DNA of 64,000 nt, from assembly GCA_030427705.1 (NCBI GenBank), contig JAUIBR010000001.1:62001-126000 (forward strand). The letters run 5' to 3'. The notes under the pieces are model-generated. The model was not told where the DNA came from and searched no databases. It saw nothing but the letters and a program-made list of their open reading frames with translations. Numbering within the stretch: position 1 is the stretch's first letter; the number at the start of each line of letters is the position of its first letter. Of the stretch, positions 34,466-43,228 are shown piece by piece. A program made the position numbers and the translations under genes. Source of the DNA: a bacterium. Its GTDB lineage: Bacteria; Myxococcota_A; Bradymonadia; Bradymonadales; Bradymonadaceae.

Positions 34466-36229
34466 ATGACTGACGACAGCCACGCACCAAATATCCCGCT
34501 CCGTGTTGCGGTTGTCGCCTATGTACTCATGCTCTCAGGACTGGTCGGAGCCTATATCTGGGTTGCGACCATGGAGATTGACGTCAGTGCCTACGTTCAA
34601 GGGCCGACGGAGCTCATAGAGGGTGAGAAGCACGCGGTTCGCGGGTTCTATCTCAATGCCCCGACGGGGAGGATGTTCGGTGAGGTCGATGTGGAGGTCT
34701 CCTCTGAAGGCAACCTCCTGGGGTCCGGTACCACGGGCTCGCACGGTTATTTTCAGATCCAAGTCGAGCCCAATCTCCCGCCCGGAGACCACACGCTCAT
34801 CCTGGCCGCAAGGCACCCGATTTTTGAGTCGTACGATGTGCAGGTTCCCATCAAGGTGTTGCCATCAAGTGCCCCACCACTCGCGTCTCAACGACCGGCA
34901 AACACGGACGATGAAGCATTTCAGAGCCTTTGGCGACAGGAGATGCTGGCCGCCATCGCAAAGTCATTCGATGTGTCCAAGATTCAATTGACGTCCCGAC
35001 TTCCGAAGGAAAAGGACGCCAAACCTCGCAAGAAGCCAGAGTGGGAGGGTCCGTTCCAAGTCGACCTTCTCCCTGCCGATCGAGAGATTGTTCGAGGCCT
35101 ACCAAACACCGTCTACCTTCGCGTCACCCGCAAAGACGATGGCCGACCGGTTCGAGCAAAGGTGACCCTCGATAAAGTCGAGGGAACCGCCCAGGAGAAG
35201 ATTAAGAAGAATCACGTCACTGACGAGCTAGGCCTCGCCCGCATCGAACTCACGCCCGTCAACGACCAACGCTGGTCGCTAACCGTCGAATCCCTCGAAC
35301 CCGAAGACCTCACCAACCCACCAGAACCGCCAACTCCAAACAAGAACCCGGAGACCTCGGAACCCACTGATGACGCCGCGAAAGCGACTTCGGCCACTAG
35401 CACTGGCAAGGTCTCAGTACGAACTGTACCGGCCCAATTTTCCCTGCAACTTCAGAAGAATTTTGTGGAGCCTGGAGACGAAATTTTGGGGGCAGTCGAC
35501 ACTTTGCATCGCTCGGGTGGCTTCATGGTTGACCTGTATGACGGCGACCGCTGGGTGGGAGCAGAAGCCTATGGAATCAGCGCGAAGGGCGGCGGATTGA
35601 AGATTCGCATGCCCGAGGACGTGCGAAGTCCAATCATGAGGCTTCAGGTCTATGAAAGCGTGTTTGAGCCCGGCAAGGCTTGGGATTCGCGCTACGTGGC
35701 TGTGAGCGATGCACCAATGTCCGACGGGTGCTGGCGAGCGCTCAAACGGGTGCTGGGCTTGGTCGAAACCCTTCCGGCACATGGGAAGTGGGCGGCCGCT
35801 GCGCGTCAAAGCATGTTGGACAAGAAGGGCGGTGACCTCGTGAAGTGCAATGAATGGCTGGATGCCTCGCTGCAGACCATCCCCTCTCATTTCGAACCGG
35901 CGCCACTACTGGTCAATAGTCAGAAGGCTGAGCGTGAGTCGCTGGAAGCGTGGAAGGACGAAGTGAAGTCCTATCTGATGATCCTGACCATTCTGGCGCT
36001 GATTGTTGGATTGGCCGGATTATTGGCGCTCATTGAACAAGGGTTGCGGGTCAAAAGACAACAGAACGCCGCTATCCGAGCCGTTGACGCCGAGTTGGAA
36101 GGTGAGGACTACGTTGAATCAAACGAAGCCAAATGGCAACGCATTGGCACCATTGCGCGCTCGATCATTCTTGTTGGCACGGTTGTTATGTTCGGAATGG
36201 GCGTCGTCTTGATTCTGACGCTGCTGTGA
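34466..36229 (+). CDS. Membrane protein with extracytoplasmic beta domains
   Basis: A 587-residue protein anchored by an N-terminal helix (VAVVAYVLMLSGLVGAYIW) and two C-terminal helices (YLMILTILALIVGLAGLLALIE and SIILVGTVVMFGMGVVLI). Between them lie Ig/carboxypeptidase-regulatory-like beta domains (GEVDVEVSSEGNLLGSGTTGSHGYFQIQ; RGLPNTVYLRVTRKDDGRPVRAKVTLDKV) that would face the periplasm, joined by a Pro/Thr-rich linker at about 280-310. Codons 292-297 of this linker are read from a copy of the intergenic repeat. It starts one base after the msrA stop. The function is unknown; interaction with surface polymers is only a guess. Confidence 0.8.
   Translation: MTDDSHAPNIPLRVAVVAYVLMLSGLVGAYIWVATMEIDVSAYVQGPTELIEGEKHAVRGFYLNAPTGRMFGEVDVEVSSEGNLLGSGTTGSHGYFQIQVEPNLPPGDHTLILAARHPIFESYDVQVPIKVLPSSAPPLASQRPANTDDEAFQSLWRQEMLAAIAKSFDVSKIQLTSRLPKEKDAKPRKKPEWEGPFQVDLLPADREIVRGLPNTVYLRVTRKDDGRPVRAKVTLDKVEGTAQEKIKKNHVTDELGLARIELTPVNDQRWSLTVESLEPEDLTNPPEPPTPNKNPETSEPTDDAAKATSATSTGKVSVRTVPAQFSLQLQKNFVEPGDEILGAVDTLHRSGGFMVDLYDGDRWVGAEAYGISAKGGGLKIRMPEDVRSPIMRLQVYESVFEPGKAWDSRYVAVSDAPMSDGCWRALKRVLGLVETLPAHGKWAAAARQSMLDKKGGDLVKCNEWLDASLQTIPSHFEPAPLLVNSQKAERESLEAWKDEVKSYLMILTILALIVGLAGLLALIEQGLRVKRQQNAAIRAVDAELEGEDYVESNEAKWQRIGTIARSIILVGTVVMFGMGVVLILTLL
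35339..35378 (+). repeat. Interrupted-palindrome repeat, copy 2, inside a coding sequence
   Basis: Bases 35339-35357 match the repeat left arm and loop exactly over 19 bp; the right arm is changed (CGGAA instead of TGTTC), and the following 16 bp match the tail of copy 4 at 10 positions. It is read in frame as NKNPET in a disordered Pro/Thr linker, where insertion would be tolerated. Confidence 0.75.
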
Positions 36230-36235
36230 CGGGAA

Positions 36236-37129
36236 TCAGTTGAACACGCACTGATTCTGAATAGTGCAGGACGCATTGCACGTCCCCGTCGTATCGCAGG
36301 TCATCGTGCAGCCTCGGCCACACGAGAAATTGCAGTTGGCATTACCCAGGCAAATCATCTGGCAGTCACGATCGCAGCTAAAATCGCAGCTGGAGTTTTG
36401 CTCGCATATCATTGTGCAGTTGTCTCCCTGACAACTGCCGGTGCAGCTTGAGTTGTATCCGCAGCGCGTGTCGCACATTCCACGCTCACAAGAGCCTGAG
36501 CAATCTCCGCCTTGCACGCAATAGGTCGAACATTCGGCGGTTTCCCCGATGTTGCAGGAAGCTGCGCAGGTGTCCTGCCGGCAAATTGTCTCGGCGTCGC
36601 ACACATCCCCGTATCCGTTGTTCGACTCGTCCATTTGATCCGGATTAGGTTCGGTCAAACAGTTGTCGCAGGCGTCTCCGACCCCATCTTGGTCGAGGTC
36701 CGCCTGGCCGGAATTGTCGACATCCGGGCAGTTATCGCAGACGTCTCCAAACTCGTCGGAGTCGCTGTTCGCCTGATTCGCATTAGCGTCATCCGGGCAG
36801 TTGTCAGTTGCGTCGGGGACGCTGTCCTGATCCCGATCCGGCCCCGAATTATTCGAGTTGTTCGAGTTGTTCGAGTTGTTCGAGTTGTTGGAGTTGTTCG
36901 AGTTGTTGGAGTTGTTGGAGTTGTTCGAGTTGTTTGTGTTGTTCGAACTGTTCGTGTTGTTTTGATTATTGGCGTTGTTCGAATTGTTTAGATTATTGAG
37001 GTTATTGACGTTGTTGGTGTTGTTGGCGTTCGGCTCCTGAAAATCAACACCGTCGGTGTCAAAGAACATATTGCAGCCGCTCAACACGACTATCCCCAAC
37101 ACACAAAATCCCAACCGCCAACGCATCAT
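36236..37129 (-). CDS. Asn-rich, Cys-rich lipoprotein with thrombospondin-3-like calcium repeats
   Basis: Lipobox VVLSGC (Cys19) then an NNS-type linker (residues 36-95). Residues about 96-180 are thrombospondin type 3-like calcium repeats (DRDQDSVPDATDNCPDD, DLDQDGVGDACDNC). The C-terminal about 110 residues hold roughly 25 Cys in a repeating pattern (C...C.GSC...C, CSGSCERGMCDTRCG, NSSCDFSCDRDCQMIC), unlike families I recognise. It is a surface or periplasmic disulfide-rich protein; the function is unknown. Start ATG 37129 or 37126. Convergent with the membrane protein gene (6 bp between stops). Confidence 0.85.
   Translation of the reverse strand: MMRWRLGFCVLGIVVLSGCNMFFDTDGVDFQEPNANNTNNVNNLNNLNNSNNANNQNNTNSSNNTNNSNNSNNSNNSNNSNNSNNSNNSNNSNNSGPDRDQDSVPDATDNCPDDANANQANSDSDEFGDVCDNCPDVDNSGQADLDQDGVGDACDNCLTEPNPDQMDESNNGYGDVCDAETICRQDTCAASCNIGETAECSTYCVQGGDCSGSCERGMCDTRCGYNSSCTGSCQGDNCTMICEQNSSCDFSCDRDCQMICLGNANCNFSCGRGCTMTCDTTGTCNASCTIQNQCVFN
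36845..37024 (-). repeat. Asn-rich coding tandem repeat, NNS type
   Basis: Twenty NNx triplets; the last ten are almost pure NNS with a repeated 9-bp DNA unit (AACAACTCG with few variants), much more uniform than in the other lipoproteins. Such near-perfect repeats are prone to slippage in multiples of 9 bp, which keeps the frame. Confidence 0.95.
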
Positions 37130-37191
37130 ACCCTCAATATGCGATAACCACTTGAGTCGTTCAACAAATTCGAAACGGGCTCGGAGGATTC

Positions 37192-37467
37192 CTAGCGTCC
37201 GATATTGTCAGAACGTTCGATCAACTCGATCTGTTTGCCCGCCGCCAATCGCTGAACATCTTCACGTCCCACACCCGAAAATGTCTCCTGACGAAGCTTC
37301 CCATCAACCTTGCCGGTGAGCGTTATCTTCCGGACGTTGGCGACGGTGTATCCGCCAGATTCTGTAGGCACTGGACGGGTCTCGTCGATCCAACGTGCGA
37401 TGACACGAGGCAAATCATCACCCTCCATCGCCGCCAAAAGCGCATCGACTCTTTGAAGTTCAGTCAT
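37192..37467 (-). CDS. Hypothetical protein, 91 residues
   Basis: A short protein with no recognised family, made of two halves: LLAAMEGDDLPRVIARWIDETRPV and a beta-like part with GGYTVANVRKITLTGKVDGKLRQETFSGVG. The start overlaps the stop of the kinase gene by 4 bp (ATGA type), so it is probably translated with it and could be an accessory of that kinase (inference). No signal peptide or membrane helix is seen. Confidence 0.6.
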   Translation of the reverse strand: MTELQRVDALLAAMEGDDLPRVIARWIDETRPVPTESGGYTVANVRKITLTGKVDGKLRQETFSGVGREDVQRLAAGKQIELIERSDNIGR

Positions 37468-38846
37468 CGGCTTGCCATGTAAAAATACACACCAACCAGC
37501 GTAATCACCGCCAAAACCAACGCGATGATAATCTCGGTCATTCCCGACCCACCGCCAGATGGTTGAGGCTGTTGGTGTGGCGCAACGATGTCCAATGTCT
37601 CGTTCAGACGAACGTCGCGGACTGAGTCAACAGGTCGGCTCTTGCGCCTCTTGCTGCTGTGTCGCCTGGGCTCCACGGATGGGTTTGAACCCGTGTCCCT
37701 ATCCGGAACTGGTGTGTGAGGCGTCGACAATCCGGAGGCAGTGTCACGTGGGTGAAACTGGCCAGAATCGCGAATATCCTCTGGTAGTGGCGCCTCTGAC
37801 GTGTTGTTGGTGGGTTCGTCATCTGTGGTGGGAATCCGACCAAGCTCACGGTCGATCTCCTCCATCGACGGCATTCCATCGAGTCTTGGAACCGTCTTGT
37901 CATCATCACCCGAACTATCGGCGACGTACATCAACTCGTGATGGCTCGCCTCGCCCACACGCACAACCTCGCGGGCTGGTAACAACGGCTGGTAATCTTC
38001 GTCCAGAGCCTTGTAGATCGCGCGCGCCATCTCGTCTGCGGATGCATAACGGTCTTTTAGGCTCTTCGACGCTGCCCGTTTGACCACCTTATAGAGTTCA
38101 TGGTTCTTGATCTCAGACGGCCACTTGATCGGCTTGCCTGAAGCCTGAAACAGAATCGTGTCGTAGACGCTTTCGATTGTGATGATCTTATCGCCAGTGA
38201 TCATCTCAGCCATGATTAGACCCATCGCGTAGATGTCCGACCACGGGCCGATGTTCTTTTTGTGAACCATTTCGGGCGACATGTACGCGGGCGTGCCGAC
38301 AAGTGTCCCAGCGTTGGTGATTTCGCCCTGCTCCTCATCATCTTCGAGCGCCTTCGCGAAGCCGAAATCCAAGACTTTGACATGTCCCTTGTCGTTGTCG
38401 TTGACCAAGAAGATGTTGGCCGGTTTCAGGTCGCGGTGGACGATTCCCATTTTGTGGGCAGCCTCAAGAGCAGCGAGGGTCTCAAGGGTAATCCGCTTGA
38501 TGAGTTTGGGATTCAGCGAGCCGTGGTGATGCAGAAGCGTGCGTAGGTCCGTTCCATTGAGGAACTCCATCGCCATATACGGAAGGCCCGCGCGAGTCTG
38601 ACCATAGTAATGGACCTTCACCACATGTTTGTGATCGAGGCTATAGATCAGGCGCGCTTCGCGTTCGAACCGCTTTCGCAGCTCTTCCTCGTCATGCTGC
38701 CCCGGCCGGAGAACCTTCAGAGCGAGTGGCCGATCCTCGACCAAATCATGCACCTTGTAGATGGATCCGAAACTCCCGCTATCGATCTCTCCATCGATTC
38801 GGAAAACTTCGTCAATGACCTCCCCAACTTCCGGCATCTTAGCCAT
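37464..38846 (-). CDS. Ser/Thr protein kinase with C-terminal transmembrane helix
   Basis: Hanks-type kinase: glycine-rich loop IDSGSFGSIYKV, Lys in LALKVL, catalytic VHRDLKPANIF and VLDFGFAK, activation segment to GTPAYMSPEM. After the kinase domain (about 1-275) a Pro/Thr/Ser-rich linker precedes one membrane helix (MTEIIIALVLAVITLVGVYFY) at the C-terminus with almost nothing outside, so it acts at the inner membrane face. Ribosome site AGGA. It shares an overlapping junction with the 91-residue gene. Possible partners include the triple-FHA transporter at 12.2 kb; there is no direct evidence. Confidence 0.93.
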   Translation of the reverse strand: MAKMPEVGEVIDEVFRIDGEIDSGSFGSIYKVHDLVEDRPLALKVLRPGQHDEEELRKRFEREARLIYSLDHKHVVKVHYYGQTRAGLPYMAMEFLNGTDLRTLLHHHGSLNPKLIKRITLETLAALEAAHKMGIVHRDLKPANIFLVNDNDKGHVKVLDFGFAKALEDDEEQGEITNAGTLVGTPAYMSPEMVHKKNIGPWSDIYAMGLIMAEMITGDKIITIESVYDTILFQASGKPIKWPSEIKNHELYKVVKRAASKSLKDRYASADEMARAIYKALDEDYQPLLPAREVVRVGEASHHELMYVADSSGDDDKTVPRLDGMPSMEEIDRELGRIPTTDDEPTNNTSEAPLPEDIRDSGQFHPRDTASGLSTPHTPVPDRDTGSNPSVEPRRHSSKRRKSRPVDSVRDVRLNETLDIVAPHQQPQPSGGGSGMTEIIIALVLAVITLVGVYFYMASR

Positions 38847-38931
38847 GAAGAAATCCTGCGCAGAACAAGGCTGCCGCGAGTTTACAGCGACATCCCGGCG
38901 CAGTCTACTATCCCGGTCAGCGGACTACCTC

Positions 38932-38970
38932 ACAAGAACCCGGAGACCTTGTTCTCCAGCATTCATGCGC
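38932..38970 (+). repeat. Interrupted-palindrome repeat, copy 3 (core 38932-38955)
   Basis: Core arms ACAAG and CTTGTTCT around loop AACCCGGAGAC (plus strand). The 16-bp tail after GTTC matches copy 4 at 13 positions (TTCATGCG box). It lies just beyond the stop of the minus-strand hypothetical gene and 85 bp upstream of the kinase start. Confidence 0.87.
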
Positions 38971-40278
38971 CTAAAAGCGATCTCGCAGTGCGTCCGCGGT
39001 GGCCTCGGCGCGCTCGATTGGTCCGTTGAGCCATGCTTCCAGCATCCAGTCTGGGGAATTCGAGAGTTCCAGCATTACCATTCCGCTGAGCCCGTCGGAC
39101 ATCGGGACCGTAGGCTGAAGAACCATCGACGCGAACTTCTCAGGTACGGAAATCGCGGGGTCACGACCAAGTGCAACTTCGGCTGCGGCGGCAGCGGCAC
39201 AGATCGCCTTCGAGCGATGGCTCTGCAACATTCCACACGCATCCAACACATCCTGAAGCGCGTCCAATTGTTGGATTTGCGGGCCTTGTCGCCGAATATC
39301 CACGAGCGTTTGTACCGTCTGAACCATCTGTTCGTCTGACGATTGTTCGGCTCCGATTGCCTCATCAAGCAGGTCCAGTGCGGCCTCTAACGCGTCCGAA
39401 TCCAGGCCACCCAACAAAGGCAGTCCATGTACGCCGGGCGTTTCCAACTCCAATGCAAGGCTCGCCTCAAAGGCTGAGACGTCGGTCAGTAGTTCGACCA
39501 GCGCATCCTCATCGTCTAGCGCGGCCACCATTCCAAACTCAGGTCGAGACGAAATCACGCGTGGGTCCTCGCCTTCTCGATAGTAGTTCTCGATTGGCGC
39601 GACCGTCTCTTCATCGCTCGCGACCAACGCGGTGCCAGCGCAGACTGCCAACATCGCAGCGAGTTCAAAAGGGTTGCTCTGGTCCGCAACGTCAAAATAG
39701 GCAAGCGTTGGTGTCCACGTATTCAAACCCGTTGCATACACGAAATCCGCCATGCTGTTTCGACTGCGCAACCACCCTGCATCGATGACGCCACCCAGCA
39801 TCTCACGAGCGCAGCGCACCGGGTCCATGCACGCCAGATAGCCGCCCAGAACACGTTCGATCTTTGCGTCATCGATGTCTGAATAAATGTCCAGCACGAG
39901 CTCGAAAAACTGTGGGTCACCCAAACAAGCCGGCGCCCGCAACGCACTAAGAATCGCTTTGCCGCTGTCACACTCCACAACCCAATCCACGAGTCGGTCA
40001 GGATCCGCGTCAGAGAGCAACCACGCCGCCGCGTACCCATGGTCGGAGTCGAGCGCATCAACCAACCGATCGTGGTCCCACCCAATCCCCAAACGCACGA
40101 CATCGTCCAGAATCTCGAAGTTGCCCGCGTCCAATTGCGCATCCACCCAATCGCCGGTTTTCTCGTCATCTTGAGCAATCAACGCCATTCGCTGCAAACG
40201 CGTCGGACTACTAGATTCGACGCTGCCAGAGAAGTGTTCTGGACTCAGGGCGATTTTTGCGAGCTCAAGCGCGTTCAT
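38971..40278 (-). CDS. Hypothetical protein, helical, 435 residues
   Basis: A soluble, acidic, Leu/Ala-rich protein without signal peptide; predicted mainly helical, perhaps a solenoid, but I cannot assign repeats. Phrases include DWVDAQLDAGNFEILDDVV and AAWLLSDADPDRLVDWVVE, which suggest loosely repeated helix pairs. ATG 40278 has a good GAGGTG ribosome site, which is why the longer frame to 40332 is not used. It diverges from the lamin-tail lipoprotein gene. Copy 3 of the dispersed repeat starts 15 bp past its stop. The function is unknown. Confidence 0.72.
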   Translation of the reverse strand: MNALELAKIALSPEHFSGSVESSSPTRLQRMALIAQDDEKTGDWVDAQLDAGNFEILDDVVRLGIGWDHDRLVDALDSDHGYAAAWLLSDADPDRLVDWVVECDSGKAILSALRAPACLGDPQFFELVLDIYSDIDDAKIERVLGGYLACMDPVRCAREMLGGVIDAGWLRSRNSMADFVYATGLNTWTPTLAYFDVADQSNPFELAAMLAVCAGTALVASDEETVAPIENYYREGEDPRVISSRPEFGMVAALDDEDALVELLTDVSAFEASLALELETPGVHGLPLLGGLDSDALEAALDLLDEAIGAEQSSDEQMVQTVQTLVDIRRQGPQIQQLDALQDVLDACGMLQSHRSKAICAAAAAAEVALGRDPAISVPEKFASMVLQPTVPMSDGLSGMVMLELSNSPDWMLEAWLNGPIERAEATADALRDRF

Positions 40279-40417
40279 GATTTTCACCTCGTGTGGGGTG
40301 CGCCAAACTACTCCGATTCCCACGGGCGTCAAACCCGCGCTGTCGCTTTGACGTCTGCGTCACTTGCCTCTGGGGGCGATAAGCGCAATAAATAGCCTAC
40401 GTAACTAGAGGTTGAAC
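40279..40417. other. Divergent intergenic region
   Basis: This 139-bp interval separates two divergently transcribed genes. It must hold promoters for both; no clear sigma-70 or sigma-54 pair could be picked out by eye. Confidence 0.3.
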
Positions 40418-41794
40418 ATGCGATTACTCCACGTGGCCATTTGCGCTGTGTTGGCGCTCGGTGCGTTGTCTTGCAGCGATGATGGAAATCAAAGCAACAA
40501 CAACAACACCAATAACGTCAACAATACGAACAACACCAACAACACGAACAACAACAATACGATTGTTGGTGATGCATGCATGACAAATGAAGATTGCACG
40601 CAACCCGAAGACCGCTGTGATGGTGATGTCGCCATCGCCTACACGGGTGACGGGCTCTGTTCCGAAGAGTTTGGAATCTGTAACTATCAGTTCGTACAGA
40701 CAACGACGGACTGCGCTGCTTCCACCCAATCCTGCGAGAACGGTGCATGTGTCGATAATGCATGCACCAACCTCGACTGCACCGCGCCTGATGATTTCTG
40801 CACCGGCAATGTGCTGACGTTCTACCCGGAAGACGGTGAGTGCAATCTCGATACAGCGGCATGCGAATTCGAGTCCTTCACCACCAACTGCGTCGATGAA
40901 GGCGGCGAGTGCATGTTCGGAACCTGCATCGGGCCTTGCGTTGGCGTGATGTGCGATATGCCGCCTGCGGCAACCTGTCAGGGAACGGTCGCCGTCACGT
41001 ACCCCGCGATGGGAATGTGCAACATGGTCGACGGCACCTGTGCCTATGCACCAATGATGATGGAATGCGCCGACACACAACAGGTGTGTGTGAACGGCGC
41101 CTGCGTCAACGACCCTTGCCTGAACGTCCAATGCCCGCAGCCAAACAACGTCTGCGAAAACAACATGGCGAAGGTCTACAGTGGAACCGGCGTCTGCGAG
41201 CAGGCAAACGGCATGTGCAACTACGCGGCCGTGGAAACGGTCACCGACTGTGGTGCAGATCTATGTGTGAATGCGGCATGTGTGAATGTCACACCCGCGG
41301 CGGGTGAATTGGTCATCACCGAGGTCATGCACAACCCAGAAGCAGTCGATGACACTCTGGGTGAATGGTTTGAAATCACAAACAGCTCCAACCGTGACCT
41401 CAACCTCGACGGACTCATGATTACGTCAGCGAACGACGTGGGCTATACCGTGCAACTTGGCCAAGTGACACTCTTGGCCGCCGGCGAATCATACGTGTTT
41501 GGCATCAATGGCGATATGGGTACAAACGGCGCCGTTCCCGTGGATTCGGCGTACACCGATATTGTGCTGGATGCGACCGACGATTTGGGCATTATGGCGG
41601 GCGCGGTGATGGTGGACACTGTCGCCTGGGACGACATGACTTGGCCCGCAACCGCTGGCGCTGCGATGCAGTTCGGCAGCAACTACGACCTTGTCACCGA
41701 CGACAACGCGACCGCAACCTTCTGGTGTGACGCAACCACCGCACTGGGTACTGACTTTGGCACGCCAGGTGCCGCGAATGGCACTTGCAACTGA
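40418..41794 (+). CDS. Asn-rich lipoprotein with Cys-rich repeats and C-terminal lamin-tail domain
   Basis: Lipobox LGALSC (Cys19) and an NNT linker (27-48). Residues about 50-290 contain Cys-rich repeats of about 50 residues (C.N.DC, NGACVDNACTNLDC, NGACVNDPCLNVQC), similar to EGF-like or Myxococcus Cys modules. The C-terminus from about 295 (ELVITEVMHNPEAVDDTLGEWFEITNSS) is a lamin-tail-type beta domain. The start is ATG 40418, with GAGG 8 nt upstream; TTG 40412 is rejected. The role is unknown, probably surface or periplasmic. Confidence 0.88.
   Translation: MRLLHVAICAVLALGALSCSDDGNQSNNNNTNNVNNTNNTNNTNNNNTIVGDACMTNEDCTQPEDRCDGDVAIAYTGDGLCSEEFGICNYQFVQTTTDCAASTQSCENGACVDNACTNLDCTAPDDFCTGNVLTFYPEDGECNLDTAACEFESFTTNCVDEGGECMFGTCIGPCVGVMCDMPPAATCQGTVAVTYPAMGMCNMVDGTCAYAPMMMECADTQQVCVNGACVNDPCLNVQCPQPNNVCENNMAKVYSGTGVCEQANGMCNYAAVETVTDCGADLCVNAACVNVTPAAGELVITEVMHNPEAVDDTLGEWFEITNSSNRDLNLDGLMITSANDVGYTVQLGQVTLLAAGESYVFGINGDMGTNGAVPVDSAYTDIVLDATDDLGIMAGAVMVDTVAWDDMTWPATAGAAMQFGSNYDLVTDDNATATFWCDATTALGTDFGTPGAANGTCN
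40496..40561 (+). repeat. Asn-rich coding repeat (NNT/NNV)
   Basis: Residues 27-48 of the lipoprotein are Asn runs separated by Thr or Val, coded by mixed AAC and AAT codons. It is the shortest of the four Asn linkers in the window. Confidence 0.93.
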
Positions 41795-41801
41795 GATCAT
41801 C

Positions 41802-42155
41802 ATGACTGACGAACACTTTGAGACATTTGAGGATTTCTGGCCCTACTACCTGCACGAGCATAGTGACCCGACGAACCGGGCACTCCACGTCGCGGGAACC
41901 GTCGTAGCGGCAGCTACGCTGGGGGCCGCGGTCGCAACGCGGAAACCGAAGTTGGCACTACTCGCTCCCGCGATTGGCTACGGTTGTGCGTGGATTGGCC
42001 ACTACATGATCGAGAAGAACCGTCCTGCGACCTTCAAGCACCCTGTTTGGTCGCTTATGGGCGACTTCAAAATGACGGGACTTACCCTAACTGGCCAACT
42101 CGATGACGAGTTACGGCGCTATGGGATCGACGGCAACCGTCGCCTCTTGCCCTAG
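41802..42155 (+). CDS. DUF962/Mpo1-like small membrane protein
   Basis: A 117-residue protein with the DUF962 hallmark YYLHEHSDPTNRALHVAGT, where His and Asn residues are conserved in the fungal 2-hydroxy fatty acid dioxygenase Mpo1. Helices around GTVVAAATLGAAVA and LALLAPAIGYGCAWIGHYMIE are membrane-embedded. The second His-containing motif (GHYMIEKNRPATF) is also typical. A lipid-related oxidation is possible but not shown for bacterial members. ATG 41802 is preferred over an upstream frame that reads through the preceding gene region. Confidence 0.85.
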   Translation: MTDEHFETFEDFWPYYLHEHSDPTNRALHVAGTVVAAATLGAAVATRKPKLALLAPAIGYGCAWIGHYMIEKNRPATFKHPVWSLMGDFKMTGLTLTGQLDDELRRYGIDGNRRLLP

Positions 42156-42184
42156 TGTTTCGATCTTAATTTTTGGGTTTATTT

Positions 42185-43177
42185 ATGAAGCGATTCATCG
42201 TCACTCTGATGCTCCTCGTGACCACGCCCGTGCTTGCCAATGACGCGGCTTTCGGGGGTTCGGGCGCCAATCTGATGCCCCTCAAGAACACCGACGTTGC
42301 GATGGTCCACGAGAAAATCGTCATGCAAGCCGAAGGGGAAGGCACCGCTTGGGATGTTCGCGTGACCTTCACGTTCAAGAACACCTCGAACAAGCCCGTG
42401 GAATTGACGATGGGATTTCCCTTTCCGGTCCACGAAGAAGAGAGTGAGGTCAATCCGCCAAAGGGCGAGAAAGCTCCGAAGCTGAACGCGCCGCTGGTGT
42501 GGAAGTTCACGACGCAGGTCCGCGGGAAAAAGGTCAAACCCAAACGGGTGAAAATCGAACACAACGAGAAGCTCGGCTTGTACTACGGTTTTGCGTACGT
42601 CTGGCCCGTGAAGTTCAAACCTGGCGAGGAAATTAAGGTCGTTAACACATACCGAACAGGCGTGACCGTCACATCAGTCGGAACCTCCCATGGTGACTAT
42701 GTCCTGAAGACTGGGGCGCTGTGGAAAGGCGGCAAGATTGGTCGGTCCGAGATTGAGGTCCACGGTCCCAAGCGCCATGTACCTTGTTATGACGACCGAT
42801 ACGGTGCGACCACGGTGCCGTCAGGAGCCAAGGCCACAAAGAACGCCGATGGCACGACAACATTTCGGTGGGACCTTCGGGATTTTGCGCCCACGGACGA
42901 CCTGAGCGTCTGTTACCTCGACCTTCAAGCCAACCGTCACATGGAGTTCTACCAACTGCAGGATTTGGATCTGTCGAAGCTTAACAAGACGGAGCTCAGG
43001 ATCGCTCGGAACACCGTATTTGCCCTACACGGATACAAATTCAAATCCAAGGACCTCGCCGCGCACTTCGCCAAGAAGCCCTGGTATGTCGTGAACCCAA
43101 AGTTCAAGAACAGCGACCTCTCCGCTGACGAACGAGACTTCGTAAAAGAAGTCAGCGCCTTAGAACGCAAGAAGTAG
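42185..43177 (+). CDS. Exported protein with DUF4424-like and C-terminal YARHG domains
   Basis: Signal peptide MKRFIVTLMLLVTTPVLA at ATG 42185 (a TTG 12 bp earlier is possible). The body resembles DUF4424-type proteins: ANDAAFGGSGANLMPLKNTDV, then VRVTFTFKNTSNKPVELTMGFPFP and the YYGFAYVWPVKFKPGEE motif. The final about 75 residues read as a YARHG domain (ARNTVFALHGYKFKSKDLAAHF and WYVVNPKFKNSDLS), an extracytoplasmic domain of unknown function. 330 residues in total. The role is unknown. Confidence 0.8.
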   Translation: MKRFIVTLMLLVTTPVLANDAAFGGSGANLMPLKNTDVAMVHEKIVMQAEGEGTAWDVRVTFTFKNTSNKPVELTMGFPFPVHEEESEVNPPKGEKAPKLNAPLVWKFTTQVRGKKVKPKRVKIEHNEKLGLYYGFAYVWPVKFKPGEEIKVVNTYRTGVTVTSVGTSHGDYVLKTGALWKGGKIGRSEIEVHGPKRHVPCYDDRYGATTVPSGAKATKNADGTTTFRWDLRDFAPTDDLSVCYLDLQANRHMEFYQLQDLDLSKLNKTELRIARNTVFALHGYKFKSKDLAAHFAKKPWYVVNPKFKNSDLSADERDFVKEVSALERKK

Positions 43178-43211
43178 CCACACGCAGACTTTTCGCGCTC
43201 CATCCCACCCA

Positions 43212-43226
43212 CGCGAAGATTTCGCG
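43212..43226. other. Short perfect hairpin CGCGAA/TTCGCG
   Basis: A 6-bp stem with a 3-nt loop lies 35 bp after the YARHG gene stop and directly before copy 4 of the dispersed repeat. No T-run follows, so it is not a standard Rho-independent terminator, but it may stabilise the transcript end. Confidence 0.5.
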
Positions 43227-43228
43227 CC

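Noticed and set aside
37681-37692. tRNA T-arm-like GGGTTTGAACCC
   Set aside because: It lies inside the kinase coding sequence and the flanks do not form the acceptor, D or anticodon arms.
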